Below are positions 1 to 8,183 of a stretch of 64,000 bases of DNA, one piece after another; the first letter of the stretch is position 1; every line of letters begins with the position of its first letter. The translations under genes were made by a program, and so were the position numbers. Source of the stretch: Pseudobutyrivibrio sp. ACV-2 (GTDB taxonomy: Bacteria > Bacillota > Clostridia > Lachnospirales > Lachnospiraceae); NCBI RefSeq assembly GCF_900107545.1, contig NZ_FNQZ01000012.1, forward strand, positions 1 through 64,000, written 5' to 3'. The notes below the pieces were generated by a model that was not told where the DNA came from, searched no databases, and saw nothing but the letters and a program-made list of their open reading frames with translations.

Positions 1-238
1 GCCTTCCATCAGCCTTATGCTCCACAACCCATTTCCTTTTTCTAGCTGGTAACGATTTGATTAACCGATCCATTTCTTCTATGGATGTCTGCAAAATCTC
101 TCTTCCCAACTTATCTGTTTCTTCTTTTGTTGCGATGGCAAAATCAGCCAGACTTGTTGGATTTTTATAATACTCCAGCTTTAACTCGAATAATTTTGGA
201 ATGAAATATTCCGCTAAATAATTTATAATGTCTTCCAT
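1..238 (-). CDS. ISLre2-family (UPF0236) transposase, N-terminal part, cut by window edge
   Basis: Reading leftward from an ATG at 236-238 the frame stays open to base 1 and gives about 79 residues. It begins MEDIINYLAEYF and ends with a basic stretch KSLPARKRKWVVEHKADGR. The pattern 'amphipathic helix, EEMDRLIKSLPARKRKW, then VEHKADGR' is what I know from the start of ISLre2-family transposases, where it precedes the zinc-binding and DDE catalytic parts; those would lie outside the window. The ribosome site GGGAGG sits just upstream (rc of 249-254) but is part of a long inverted repeat. Family assignment rests on the N-terminus only. Whether the element is complete cannot be seen. Confidence 0.65.
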   Translation of the reverse strand, partial: MEDIINYLAEYFIPKLFELKLEYYKNPTSLADFAIATKEETDKLGREILQTSIEEMDRLIKSLPARKRKWVVEHKADGR

Positions 239-309
239 AAAAGAACATCCTCCCTTGTGTGTATAGTTTTCGCAAACCAATACCTTATCACAAAGAAGGA
301 TGTTCTTTT
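239..309 (-). promoter_or_regulatory. Inverted repeat that can hide the transposase ribosome site
   Basis: On the minus strand the leader contains two arms (rc of 294-309 and of 239-254) that pair over 16 bp: 13 Watson-Crick pairs, then U-G, C-G and U-G. The 3' arm holds the GGGAGG ribosome site and ends directly before the start codon; the loop is about 39 nt. A transcript reading in from outside would fold and mask initiation, while one starting inside the loop would not. This anti-read-through device is known from other insertion sequences (IS10, IS200); its use here is inferred. Confidence 0.6.
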
Positions 310-339
310 ATTATTTGTGTATATTTTCCGAGAAAATTT

Positions 340-630
340 TTACTCTAGCGAACTTTTCTGTGGTCTACGTGACATTTCATAAGGTAATGAATAAACCACA
401 ATTTCACATCTGCAACATCCCTTTTTAAGGGTTGCAGAATCATTTAAATCTCCAGAACTCATAAACTTACTTACTGGAGGCGTAGTCATAAAGTTTTTGA
501 TTACTTTTCTATATCCATCGTAATCTATTGCTCCGTCAGCAGCCTTCCATATTGCAAGAAAAACAAAGCACATGTAGATATTACTAGCCATTGGATTGTC
601 ATAACCTATGTCCTCACACTTTTCAAGCAT
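340..630 (-). CDS. Unrecognised small ORF, probably a gene remnant
   Basis: A 96-residue reading frame begins MLEKCEDIGYDNPMASNIYM and ends RRPQKSSLE. It can be extended upstream only to a stop near 655. There is no convincing ribosome site (only AAGAG right before the ATG), no signal peptide and no motif I recognise. It lies between an insertion-sequence end and a truncated rhamnosidase gene, which favours a leftover C-terminal piece of a larger protein over a working gene. It could still be a small real protein; the sequence does not decide. Confidence 0.25.
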   Translation of the reverse strand: MLEKCEDIGYDNPMASNIYMCFVFLAIWKAADGAIDYDGYRKVIKNFMTTPPVSKFMSSGDLNDSATLKKGCCRCEIVVYSLPYEMSRRPQKSSLE

Positions 631-727
631 CTCTTTATAAATAGGCTTTGCTAACTACAGTTATAAATATCAAATCGTCATCAAGTACAGGATATGTTTA
701 AATATAGTTTGCCGTCCTTCTATTAAG

Positions 728-1378
728 CTACCAGCGTTTTAAGGCAATGATCTGCTCTGTTACAGGAAGCACAGTTTCAGGTGTACCTCCCAGATAGAAT
801 AAATATGGTAGCTCTGCAAGCCTGGTCTGAGGGCTATAGATATTTCTAAAATCTTGAGCTGGCATATATGAAATTTCATAATGGCCTGCTGGTAAAGTTG
901 CCTTGCCATCATCTGTGATATCTACATTGCCACCTGTAATATTAAGCCTCTCTCTTGAAAATCTTGGAAGTGCAACATTTGCAGCTCCATTGAATGGGAC
1001 TTCTAACTCAACTGTTAGCTTTCCATCTTCTGCTATTTTCCAGTTCGATACATATTTTCCTGCAGCTGTTGTTATGGCTGAATTGAAATATCTAAATCTC
1101 ATAGATGGTACTGGCGCAATATTGGCCACCTTAAATCCTGGCTCAGCTGGCTTTATTCCGCCAATATATTCATACATAAACTGCACGATAGTTCCATATG
1201 AATGGTGGTTAAGTGAATTCATGCCCATCTTAGAAATAGTTCCATCCTCAAGAACTGTATTCCATCTCTCCCAAATTGTAGTAGCACCTAAATTTATACA
1301 ATACAACCAACTAGGGAATCCCTCATTAAACAAGAAATGATATCCTAAATCTGCACAGAAAAAAAGGCATCTATGCAA
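728..1378 (-). pseudogene. alpha-L-rhamnosidase (GH78), C-terminal remnant
   Basis: The protein carries the GH78 signature of the end of the catalytic barrel and the following beta domain: ADLGYHFLFNEGFPSWLY, GATTIWERWNTVLEDGTI, then MNSLNHHSYGTIVQFMYEYIGGI. Intact rhamnosidases of this family run to roughly 900-1000 residues and cleave terminal rhamnose from plant polysaccharides or glycosides. Only about 215 residues remain, and the catalytic acids normally found earlier are missing. The first eight residues (MHRCLFFC) do not fit the family, so the apparent start is an accident after a deletion or frameshift. No ribosome site precedes it. Upstream bases 1379-1484 show no further rhamnosidase frame. 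Confidence 0.75.
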
Positions 1379-1484
1379 TCAAAGATGTCCTTTATAATAA
1401 TAATATTGATATTTCGGATAAAAAGGCTGCAAGTGCCATAACTTTTAACCTATCTATAGTCTGCACTTACTTCATCTCTCTGGT

Positions 1485-2480
1485 CTAAGACATTAGTTCA
1501 GCCAAATGCTCTTCTAACTGCTTCTTAAAATCAGAAACTACATCTTCAGGGCTGGTAATTTTTACATCAGCACCAAGTCCGAACACCCATCCAAAAAACT
1601 GCTGAGATACAGCCACATCAACAGCAACAAAACTCCGACCGTTTTCTGCAGGTCTTATTGTCACATCTTTTCCGAATCTATCGATAAATATGCTCACCTT
1701 ATCATCAGGGAATTCGATATGTACTCTTCTTTTCTCCCCATGAAACATGGAGAAGTTTTCTACCACGTATTCACCCATATCAAGATTTTTAAATAACTCT
1801 TTTCCTTCACGAAGATTATCAGTAATAGATATCTTAAGCATCTTGTCAACTCTATAATGCTTAATCTTTCCAGCCTCACTATCATAGGCTACTAAATAGT
1901 AGTTCTCATCTTCCATTGCAAGGAACCAAGGGCTTACTTTGTAAAACGCTCCATCCTTCTTTGGCACTAGTTCCTTATTAGTATTCCATACGCAATACTG
2001 AAATTTAATCTGTTTGTTCTGCTCTATAGCTGTATGAATTCCATCAACTGTATAGTAGATAGACTCATTCATATTTTTGATACGATCATTTACATAGACC
2101 TGACGCTGCAGCTGCTTAGCTTGGTATTCACTTACAAAATTCTTCATCTTCCTGATAAGCTGGGTAGACTTATTCTTAGTGATAAACTTTGATGACTGAA
2201 TAGCCTCTATTAAAAGCTTAACCTCTGCAAGCTCAAATTCTCTACCACCCACATGATAATAGGTTTCCCTGCCTATCTGCTCCTTGATAACTTCAATTCC
2301 AAGCTTGTCATTCATAACAGAAAAATCATCATAAAGACTCTTTCGTTCTGCAGTAATTCCCAATTCTTCAAGCTCATGCATTATCTGTTGAAGAGTAAGG
2401 CTGTGTTCATCATCAGTCTTCTCCTGCATGATTTTACAAAGATAGCTTAACTTTAATTTTTGATTTGATCCTTTTGGCAT
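1485..2480 (-). CDS. WYL-domain transcriptional regulator
   Basis: A 331-residue protein of the YafY/PafC-like type. Residues about 10-75 form a winged helix-turn-helix of the DeoR kind (SLTLQQIMHELEELG...RKSLYDDFSVM), and residues about 140-230 form a WYL domain with the motif region SPWFLAMEDENYYLVAYD followed by the KHYRVDKM strand. The remaining C-terminus matches the WCX extension. WYL proteins bind DNA and respond to nucleic-acid or small ligands; many control stress, CRISPR or accessory loci, but no target is visible here. The start at 2478-2480 is backed by GGAGGGG at about 2490. It stands alone, facing the rhamnosidase remnant. Confidence 0.88.
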   Translation of the reverse strand: MPKGSNQKLKLSYLCKIMQEKTDDEHSLTLQQIMHELEELGITAERKSLYDDFSVMNDKLGIEVIKEQIGRETYYHVGGREFELAEVKLLIEAIQSSKFITKNKSTQLIRKMKNFVSEYQAKQLQRQVYVNDRIKNMNESIYYTVDGIHTAIEQNKQIKFQYCVWNTNKELVPKKDGAFYKVSPWFLAMEDENYYLVAYDSEAGKIKHYRVDKMLKISITDNLREGKELFKNLDMGEYVVENFSMFHGEKRRVHIEFPDDKVSIFIDRFGKDVTIRPAENGRSFVAVDVAVSQQFFGWVFGLGADVKITSPEDVVSDFKKQLEEHLAELMS

Positions 2481-2703
2481 AAAAATAACCCCTCCGTATA
2501 TACGAACTAAACTAAGCTTAGTATAACACAGAAGGGTATATTATTGGACAATATAATTTGTTTTGGAGTGGTTATCTTATATGGAACAATCCAATAATCG
2601 TAAAGATAAAATAATGGCCTAAAACATGTTTATCTTCTCCTCATACTGTTGTATGATGTTGTTTAATTATTATTTAGCAACCAATGACAGAAGGGAGAAC
2701 AAC

Positions 2704-3261
2704 ATGATACTTGATTCTACAACTATTACTAGCAAAACTGGAAAAGAATTTCGACTTGTCTCTATTGGGCCTGACAACGCAGGACAATTCTTAGATTTTA
2801 TGCATCAAGTATCTTGCGATACTCATTTTATGTCTAGGTATGGCGATGAAGTTAAATTAGATGAAGCTGCTATTCAAGCAGAAAAGGAGCGCCAAAAAAC
2901 TCTTCAAGACAGTGATATTCAGGGGATGTTCTCTATATTTGATGGTAATAGAATTATTGGAAATATAGCTGTTCGTCAGGTATGTTGTCATAGAAAAACT
3001 GCACATCGTTGTAGCATAGGCCTTGGCATCCGCAAGGAATACCACGGCTTGGGACTTGGCTCTATCCTCATGGATTATGCAATAAATTTTGCTAAGGAAG
3101 CCGGTTACAAATCCATGGAATTAGGAGTCCTTTCCGATAACATCATAGCCCAAGGACTTTACAAGAAAATGGGCTTCACTGAATGGGGCCGTCTCCCAGA
3201 AGCCTTTATATTAGACGATGGCACTCCTATCGATGAGATAACAATGTATAGAAAGCTATAA
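2704..3261 (+). CDS. GNAT-family N-acetyltransferase
   Basis: A 185-residue protein; I start it at 2704, where GAAGGGAGAACAAC precedes the ATG, and not at the upstream in-frame ATG at 2626, which lacks a ribosome site. The acetyl-CoA binding motif A is clear (RCSIGLGIRKEYHGLGLGS), with the loop R/K-x-x-H-G-x-G-x-G, and motif B follows (LGVLSDNIIAQGLYKKMGF). The closest familiar group is the RimJ/RimL-like acetyltransferases of Firmicutes. Substrate cannot be told. It faces a decayed ATPase gene, and its last 100 bases overlap that reading frame on the other strand. Confidence 0.88.
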   Translation: MILDSTTITSKTGKEFRLVSIGPDNAGQFLDFMHQVSCDTHFMSRYGDEVKLDEAAIQAEKERQKTLQDSDIQGMFSIFDGNRIIGNIAVRQVCCHRKTAHRCSIGLGIRKEYHGLGLGSILMDYAINFAKEAGYKSMELGVLSDNIIAQGLYKKMGFTEWGRLPEAFILDDGTPIDEITMYRKL

Positions 3262-3881
3262 GTATAAAAAACACAATGGCGGAGCCTAAGCTCCGCCAAA
3301 TCTATACTTAACTCTATCATTAAAAAAAACTCTTTAAACTCCGCTTTCCTATCCATAAAGAACTTATAATATGTCTGTACATTTTTAAGCTGATACCAAT
3401 CACTTGGGCCTGCAGGGCTTTTATCCAAATCATAAACTAACGCATCTTTAATTGATAAGATAAAAGGTGAATGAGTTGCTATTCTAAACTGGCACTTAAA
3501 TCCTCTAACAGATTGCTCTAAGGAATTAACAAGCTCTAGCTGCATCTCTGGAGATAAACTGTTCTCCGGCTCATCTAAAATAAAAATACCATTCTCAGTG
3601 ATTTTCCTTGTAAAATATCTAAAGGCAGGTTCGCCATTGGAATACTCTCGGACATTGTCAATCAAGGTCTTGCGAACATATTGGGACTGAGTCTTTGATT
3701 TGGCAGCATTATCCTTTCCTAAATCACCTATACGCTCAATTTTATGACTTTCAATTAAGTAAGATAGAGCGTATTCACTATCATTGCCTAAAGTGTTTAT
3801 TATTTCTTCGTAAGTTAATGAAAGCGTTTTTCGTATACATTTAATGATAATATCAGATAGTTCGTGATATAGCATTCTCAT
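3159..3881 (-). pseudogene. ABC-type AAA ATPase, decayed (no Walker A, frameshifted end)
   Basis: The middle of this frame is a clear C-terminal half of an AAA_21/AAA_15 ABC-type ATPase: GIFILDEPENSLSPEMQLEL contains the Walker B DEPE and D-loop, and RIATHSPFIL is the switch histidine motif. The Walker A P-loop that must come earlier is absent, and the first 80 residues do not look like this family. At the other end the frame runs past a tract of eight A (3322-3329, T on the coding strand). One base fewer would give FKEFF-stop, right before the hairpin at 3277-3298, so a slip at this tract probably caused the read-through into the neighbour. No ribosome site precedes the apparent start. These ATPases are often found in defence or plasmid loci; here only a fossil remains. 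Confidence 0.7.
3277..3298. terminator. Hairpin between acetyltransferase and ATPase remnant
   Basis: A 9-bp perfect stem TGGCGGAGC / GCTCCGCCA with a 4-nt loop. On the minus strand it is followed after a few bases by six U residues, so it works best as the end signal of the leftward ATPase gene; rightward it has no U-run. Confidence 0.65.
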
Positions 3882-4028
3882 AGTTTATTGTTGCTTAATA
3901 AACTAGATAACTTCAGTAATCTTTTCTGTGAAATAAATTTCGCAAATAAATAATTTTTTCTCTAACCAGATGAATTGTGTGTTATAATGTGTTAGCATTA
4001 ACTAACTACAGTTTCAAAGGGAGAATCA

Positions 4029-4649
4029 ATGAAATACTCAAAAACATTTTTAACAGCCGTCCTGGCTGGTTTTCTTATAGGAATTGGCGGGATGATTTAT
4101 CTATCAGTAGACAATAAAATTGTTGGCTCTGCACTATTTAGCATTGGATTGTTTGTTGTTTTAACATATAATCTCAGCCTTTTCACCGGGAAAATATGCT
4201 ACGTGCTTGTAAGAGAAAGGAAACGCAATATTATAAATGTTATCATCACTTGGTGTGGAAACTTTTTGGGAACAATGATATTATCCCTCATAATATTAAA
4301 TACTCGGTCAGGAAGTGGTATTAAGGACAAAGCTTTGGCTGTCTGTCAAATTAAGAATACAGATTCCTATTTGAGTCTCTTCTGGCTTGGCTTTTTATGT
4401 AATATTTTTATTTTCCTAGCCGTAGATGAATTTAAAAAGAATGAACATGTACTTGGAAAATATCTTGCCATTTTCCTTTGTGTAATGGGATTTATACTGT
4501 CCGGTACTGAACACTGTGTAGCAGATATGTTTTATTATAATGTGGCTCAGTTTTACTCAGTTGACATGGTAATGCGTCTACTTATTATCACCTTAGGTAA
4601 CACCATCGGTGGTATATGTTCAAATTTCTTTGCACAAAAAATCGCCTAA
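4029..4649 (+). CDS. Formate/nitrite transporter (FNT) family channel
   Basis: A 206-residue membrane protein with about six hydrophobic segments (residues near 8-28, 32-52, 70-90, 117-135, 147-165, 180-200). The family feature GTEHCVADMFYYN (near residue 160) matches the central-histidine loop of FNT channels, where GxEHxVANM is usual. The N-terminal half-helix AGFLIGIGGMIYLS also fits. It is shorter than FocA/NirC (about 260-285) because loops and tails are trimmed. Likely role is export or import of formate, nitrite or another small monovalent acid across the cytoplasmic membrane. Ribosome site AAAGGGAG precedes the ATG. It ends at a strong bidirectional terminator and appears to be a single-gene unit. 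Confidence 0.82.
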   Translation: MKYSKTFLTAVLAGFLIGIGGMIYLSVDNKIVGSALFSIGLFVVLTYNLSLFTGKICYVLVRERKRNIINVIITWCGNFLGTMILSLIILNTRSGSGIKDKALAVCQIKNTDSYLSLFWLGFLCNIFIFLAVDEFKKNEHVLGKYLAIFLCVMGFILSGTEHCVADMFYYNVAQFYSVDMVMRLLIITLGNTIGGICSNFFAQKIA

Positions 4650-4670
4650 GCATTGTTTAGGCGATTTTTT
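4636..4670. terminator. Bidirectional terminator
   Basis: ATCGCCTAA pairs with TTAGGCGAT over a 7-nt loop, flanked by A-run on the left and T-run on the right. It ends the FNT gene and the convergent FIST-GGDEF gene. Confidence 0.9.
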
Positions 4671-4672
4671 AA

Positions 4673-6454
4673 TCATTTAACTGCTACTCTATTTCGTCCT
4701 GCAGATTTTGCCTCATATAGTGCTTCATCCACTCGTTTGAATACAGAATCACTATTATCTGATTCTTTTACCATTGTAAGGCCTATGCTTATGGTGATAT
4801 GACCCACAGTTGGGAATTCAATATCTTGAACACGCATACGAACCTGCTCACAAAATTCTTTTGCTTCTTCTAGTGACATATTGGGCTTTATGCCTATAAA
4901 TTCTTCACCACCCCATCGACCTATAATATCCGCCTGGTTAAATAAGTATTTCACTTTTCCAACACCATCTCGTAGAACCAAATCACCTACGTCATGTCCA
5001 AATTTATCATTTACCATCTTAAAATGGTCTACATCTACCATGATAACAGCTATGTCAGAATAACGAGTTCTATTTTCAACAAATTGTGTCATGAAATGAT
5101 TTAAGGCGCGTCTATTATATACTTGTGTCAATTCATCCAAGCTTGCTACTTTAAACAGTTGTCCGATAGCTTCATTTAAGTCTTTAGTTGTGGACTCAAG
5201 AAAATTTACCAGTCTAATAGGTAGCGGAACATAGCCATCTCCTCTTTCCTCTTTGAATTCGACAAAGTGTCTGCTATCGAAATTGTATACAGGTCGATTT
5301 TTTATCTCAGGTGCTTCGCCCTCTCTCATGCCAACTACAACAAATGATGCATTTAAAAATCCTCGTACTCCATCTGCATGTAGAATTTCGCCATATCCAT
5401 GAGCCCAGGTAGTACTTTGAATTATATTTTCATAAAAATCAAATTCCAGTTCGGCCATATCATCCCCCATAAGCATTCTACGGCTCATGCAGGCGTATAT
5501 TAAAATGGCCTCCGGACAAAAATCAGCCATTTTTATGGCATTATTTGCTGATTCTTCTAGCAATAAGTCAGTGGTGGAATAGCTTAAGCTTACCGCGCTG
5601 CCTACAGGAATCTCTGTGGCAAATGCAAGGGCTCCATCTTTATGATAGTCTAAGGCAACTCTCGCAAGACCTATTCCATTTTCCTTTAAATAGAATGGAA
5701 ATGCACAGGTATTTTCAAAGAAGTACGGATTCATTCCTATTCCTAGGTGCTCGCTATAAACAGAAAATGCAGGTTTATTATTAATCTCATAGACTATTCC
5801 ATACTCGTCTGACTTTGTGACTACAAGCTCTTTGCCTAAAGGTTTGAAGCCTAGATTATAGTAGTGATCTATATGTAAATCTTTGCCGCAAAAAGTAATA
5901 GCAAGAATTCCTCTATCATAGATTGTTCTGCCTACGAATATTTTTGATTTATCATCGCCCATCGTCTGCGTGCCTGCTAGAGCGCCGAATACTACTATGT
6001 TTTTATCATAATTGTTTATTTTGTCTATGAATTTTTCAGGACAAAGTGCGAAATCCGAAGACATCATGAGAATACCTTTTATGTCTTCTTTTTCTGCTAA
6101 TATTTCTTTAAATTTGTCTCCTGCTGTAGATGGAGTTAGATTTTTGGAACAATCAAATACATCTACTGAAAATGTGGCCTCGTCAAAAAACATGACAGAA
6201 CACACCCTATATTCTACAGAATGCGTCTCTCTACTTAGAGCGCCATGGCTTGTCATACCATATACCATAATGTTTTCAGGTATACCTGCGGAAAGGATAT
6301 CCAAGTCCTCCTGAATGATATTTTCATCGCAACCTGGCTCGACTAATTGGAGCACACCCTTCATTCCGTTTACATACTCAGGAGTACGTCTTATCTGCCC
6401 TATCATTTCAGGCATACTCAAATCATAATCCAAAATGTATCTGTACTGTTTCAT
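4673..6454 (-). CDS. FIST sensor domain protein with GGDEF diguanylate cyclase
   Basis: A 593-residue cytoplasmic protein without membrane segments. Residues about 30-220 are a FIST_N domain and 225-390 a FIST_C domain, a small-ligand (probably amino acid) sensor. Residues about 430-593 are a GGDEF domain with LDELTQVYNRRAL, DVDHFKMVNDKFGHDVGD and the active loop RWGGEEF near residue 512, so cyclic di-GMP synthesis is expected. The product-inhibition I-site (RxxD five residues before GGEEF) reads NQAD, so feedback control is probably absent. The FIST part lets a nutrient signal set cyclic di-GMP level. Start at 6454 is preceded by GAGGAT. It stands alone between two terminators. Confidence 0.92.
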   Translation of the reverse strand: MKQYRYILDYDLSMPEMIGQIRRTPEYVNGMKGVLQLVEPGCDENIIQEDLDILSAGIPENIMVYGMTSHGALSRETHSVEYRVCSVMFFDEATFSVDVFDCSKNLTPSTAGDKFKEILAEKEDIKGILMMSSDFALCPEKFIDKINNYDKNIVVFGALAGTQTMGDDKSKIFVGRTIYDRGILAITFCGKDLHIDHYYNLGFKPLGKELVVTKSDEYGIVYEINNKPAFSVYSEHLGIGMNPYFFENTCAFPFYLKENGIGLARVALDYHKDGALAFATEIPVGSAVSLSYSTTDLLLEESANNAIKMADFCPEAILIYACMSRRMLMGDDMAELEFDFYENIIQSTTWAHGYGEILHADGVRGFLNASFVVVGMREGEAPEIKNRPVYNFDSRHFVEFKEERGDGYVPLPIRLVNFLESTTKDLNEAIGQLFKVASLDELTQVYNRRALNHFMTQFVENRTRYSDIAVIMVDVDHFKMVNDKFGHDVGDLVLRDGVGKVKYLFNQADIIGRWGGEEFIGIKPNMSLEEAKEFCEQVRMRVQDIEFPTVGHITISIGLTMVKESDNSDSVFKRVDEALYEAKSAGRNRVAVK

Positions 6455-6754
6455 AACTGAATCCTCTAGACAATTTTAAAACAATTTTATTATGCCAAAA
6501 AAATGTATATAAACTGTTAAATATCTATGGTTAAACGGTTTTCGTCAATTATATTGAAGACCATTTGCGTTGATATAAGTAATCTAAATATTCATGCAAT
6601 GTGTGATAGTTATGTGATATTTGCCATGATATTATTTACTTACAAAAAACAAAACAATTTGTTTTTTCTTTTTCATTTATTTTCTCCCTATATATTAAAG
6701 AATCGCTCCGAAAAAGCTTCGGGGCGATTCTTATTAGTTTGATTATTTAAACGG
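6455..6754. other. 300-base gap between two leftward genes
   Basis: This AT-rich stretch holds the 5' region of the FIST-GGDEF gene on its left and a terminator (6698-6732) on its right. It also has an A/T-only inverted repeat around 6644-6668 (AAAAAACAAA pairing with TTTGTTTTTT). I see no supported gene; the short rightward frame inside it has no ribosome site. Confidence 0.6.
6698..6732. terminator. Terminator downstream of the bPH-domain gene
   Basis: A 15-bp stem AAGAATCGCTCCGAA / TTCGGGGCGATTCTT with a single T-G pair and a 5-nt loop lies right after the leftward bPH gene. Confidence 0.8.
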
Positions 6755-7129
6755 CTACATACGCATGTCCGCATCATCTACATCATCCAGCATATTTTCA
6801 CGGCTGTAGACTCTCTTCTCTTCACGCTGTTGCTCTACCTGTACTGAAAGCATTTCTTTTACATTTGCAGAATGCTTAATATTTTTAATTTCAAAAGTTC
6901 CAAGACTTTTATCCGAAGAACTTACAATAATAGACCCTACACCAAATATTCTTTGTCCAATGCTGCGCTTTAGCTGAAGATCAAGGATTCTGTATAATCT
7001 AACCTCGTTTTGTGTAAGATTGAGAAGACCTGTTTCTACAAATAGTCTATCTTCACTCATACTGTATTTTGTAAAACTTATTGGTAAACCAAGATGTCTT
7101 TTCCTGTCATGCCATAAAATATTTGCCAT
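6755..7129 (-). CDS. Bacterial PH-domain protein (bPH_2/DUF304-like)
   Basis: A 124-residue soluble protein. Residues about 18-90 show the bacterial pleckstrin-homology fold pattern: YSMSEDRLFVETGLLNLTQNEVRLYRILDLQLKRSIGQRIFGVGSIIV followed by GTFEIKNIKHSANVKEML, the usual 'x-I-x-D-I-x-x-x-x-S-x-x-Q-R-x-x-G-x-G-x-I' run of bPH_2. The acidic C-terminal tail (DDVDDADMRM) is extra. Members with membrane helices include YdbS and YdbT; this one has none, so it probably acts in the cytoplasm, with an unknown partner. The start is supported by an AGGAGGGG site just upstream (rc of 7132-7139). Its neighbours give no hint of function. Confidence 0.78.
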   Translation of the reverse strand: MANILWHDRKRHLGLPISFTKYSMSEDRLFVETGLLNLTQNEVRLYRILDLQLKRSIGQRIFGVGSIIVSSSDKSLGTFEIKNIKHSANVKEMLSVQVEQQREEKRVYSRENMLDDVDDADMRM

Positions 7130-7230
7130 AATCCCCTCCTATATCAAAAATGCATTATATCCTATTAGACAGTTTTATTATATCCGAGTAGAATCATTAC
7201 TACAATCTATATGCTTACATATGGAAAACT

Positions 7231-7995
7231 TTATTCCAGCAGACATTTGTTAATTTCCTCTTTTATGAAATCTATTTTTTTTTGAGTCTCTTTGTTGTCA
7301 GTCTGCAATGTAAGAAGCTTTGTTAGATAGCCCTGATCAATTGTAAGCTTTCTGCTATAAGGAAAAACCAGCTCAAATGCCAAAGAAAAATGTCCCACGT
7401 AATAATCCATATGTGTTACTTTTGTGCTTCGAAGGATTGAATGATGCTCCTTAAATTGCTCAAATACTTCTTTTGAAATATTCTGTGCCTTTATGTACTC
7501 AAATGGAACACCATATATTCCCTCTATTGGTTCTTCTACCTGTACTCTGAAAATATCAATTTTATCAGCGTCCCTTATTATATTGGAAAACATTGCGGTT
7601 CTTTCATCTAAATCTTCAGAGATACGGAATTTATTATGTTGGCGTACTGCAGTTTCAATGATGACATCATATTCTCTGGTTTCTATAAAATCATTTATAA
7701 GAAGCGGCGCTTTGAAAAGTAAATCCGCACCAAACTCTGCGTGATCTACAGATTTTACATCATTAAAGGTTTGATATCTTTTAATCTGCTCAAATCTGCC
7801 TATATCGTGAAGCATACCTATTAGCCAGGCTATCTCTATATCATCCTGTGAAAGGTTAAGGCTTTGAGCTATAGCCTTTGAGTTTTCAGCTACCTTGTAG
7901 GTGTGTGTGATTTTCAAGGAAATTTTAGGATCATCTGGATTATATGTCTTTGTATATTCTTCAAATAATTGCTTTACTTTTTGTTCATTAATCAT
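7231..7995 (-). CDS. HD-domain phosphohydrolase
   Basis: A 254-residue protein with the HD metal-binding set: H31 (KITHTYKV), H63-D64 in WLIGMLHDIGRFEQ, a further His in VDHAEFG, and a D in RDADKID. The fold fits the HDIG/HD metal-dependent phosphohydrolases that act on nucleotides or phosphorylated small molecules; substrate is open. No REL or GGDEF part is attached. The start at 7993-7995 is preceded by TTTGGAGG (rc of 8005-8012), about 9 bases upstream. It is followed by the bPH gene with a gap of about 100 bases, so they may share a transcript. Confidence 0.87.
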   Translation of the reverse strand: MINEQKVKQLFEEYTKTYNPDDPKISLKITHTYKVAENSKAIAQSLNLSQDDIEIAWLIGMLHDIGRFEQIKRYQTFNDVKSVDHAEFGADLLFKAPLLINDFIETREYDVIIETAVRQHNKFRISEDLDERTAMFSNIIRDADKIDIFRVQVEEPIEGIYGVPFEYIKAQNISKEVFEQFKEHHSILRSTKVTHMDYYVGHFSLAFELVFPYSRKLTIDQGYLTKLLTLQTDNKETQKKIDFIKEEINKCLLE

Positions 7996-8183
7996 TTATG
8001 GAAACCTCCAAAGGGTTGTCGCTATTTATCATAGCGCAATTCGATTTTCAATTATAGCTTACAAATCAGAACTATACAAATGGGAGGTAAACGTAGGATT
8101 TATATGTTAGATTAATCTAATAACAATTTATGAAGTATAATATTTTTATTCATTAACAATTGATATGTATAAAGGAGTCATTT

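Noticed and set aside
903-1340. Rightward 145-codon ORF
   Set aside because: It is the antisense frame of the GH78 remnant.
6527-6742. Rightward 71-codon ORF
   Set aside because: No ribosome site and it runs through the terminator at 6698-6732.
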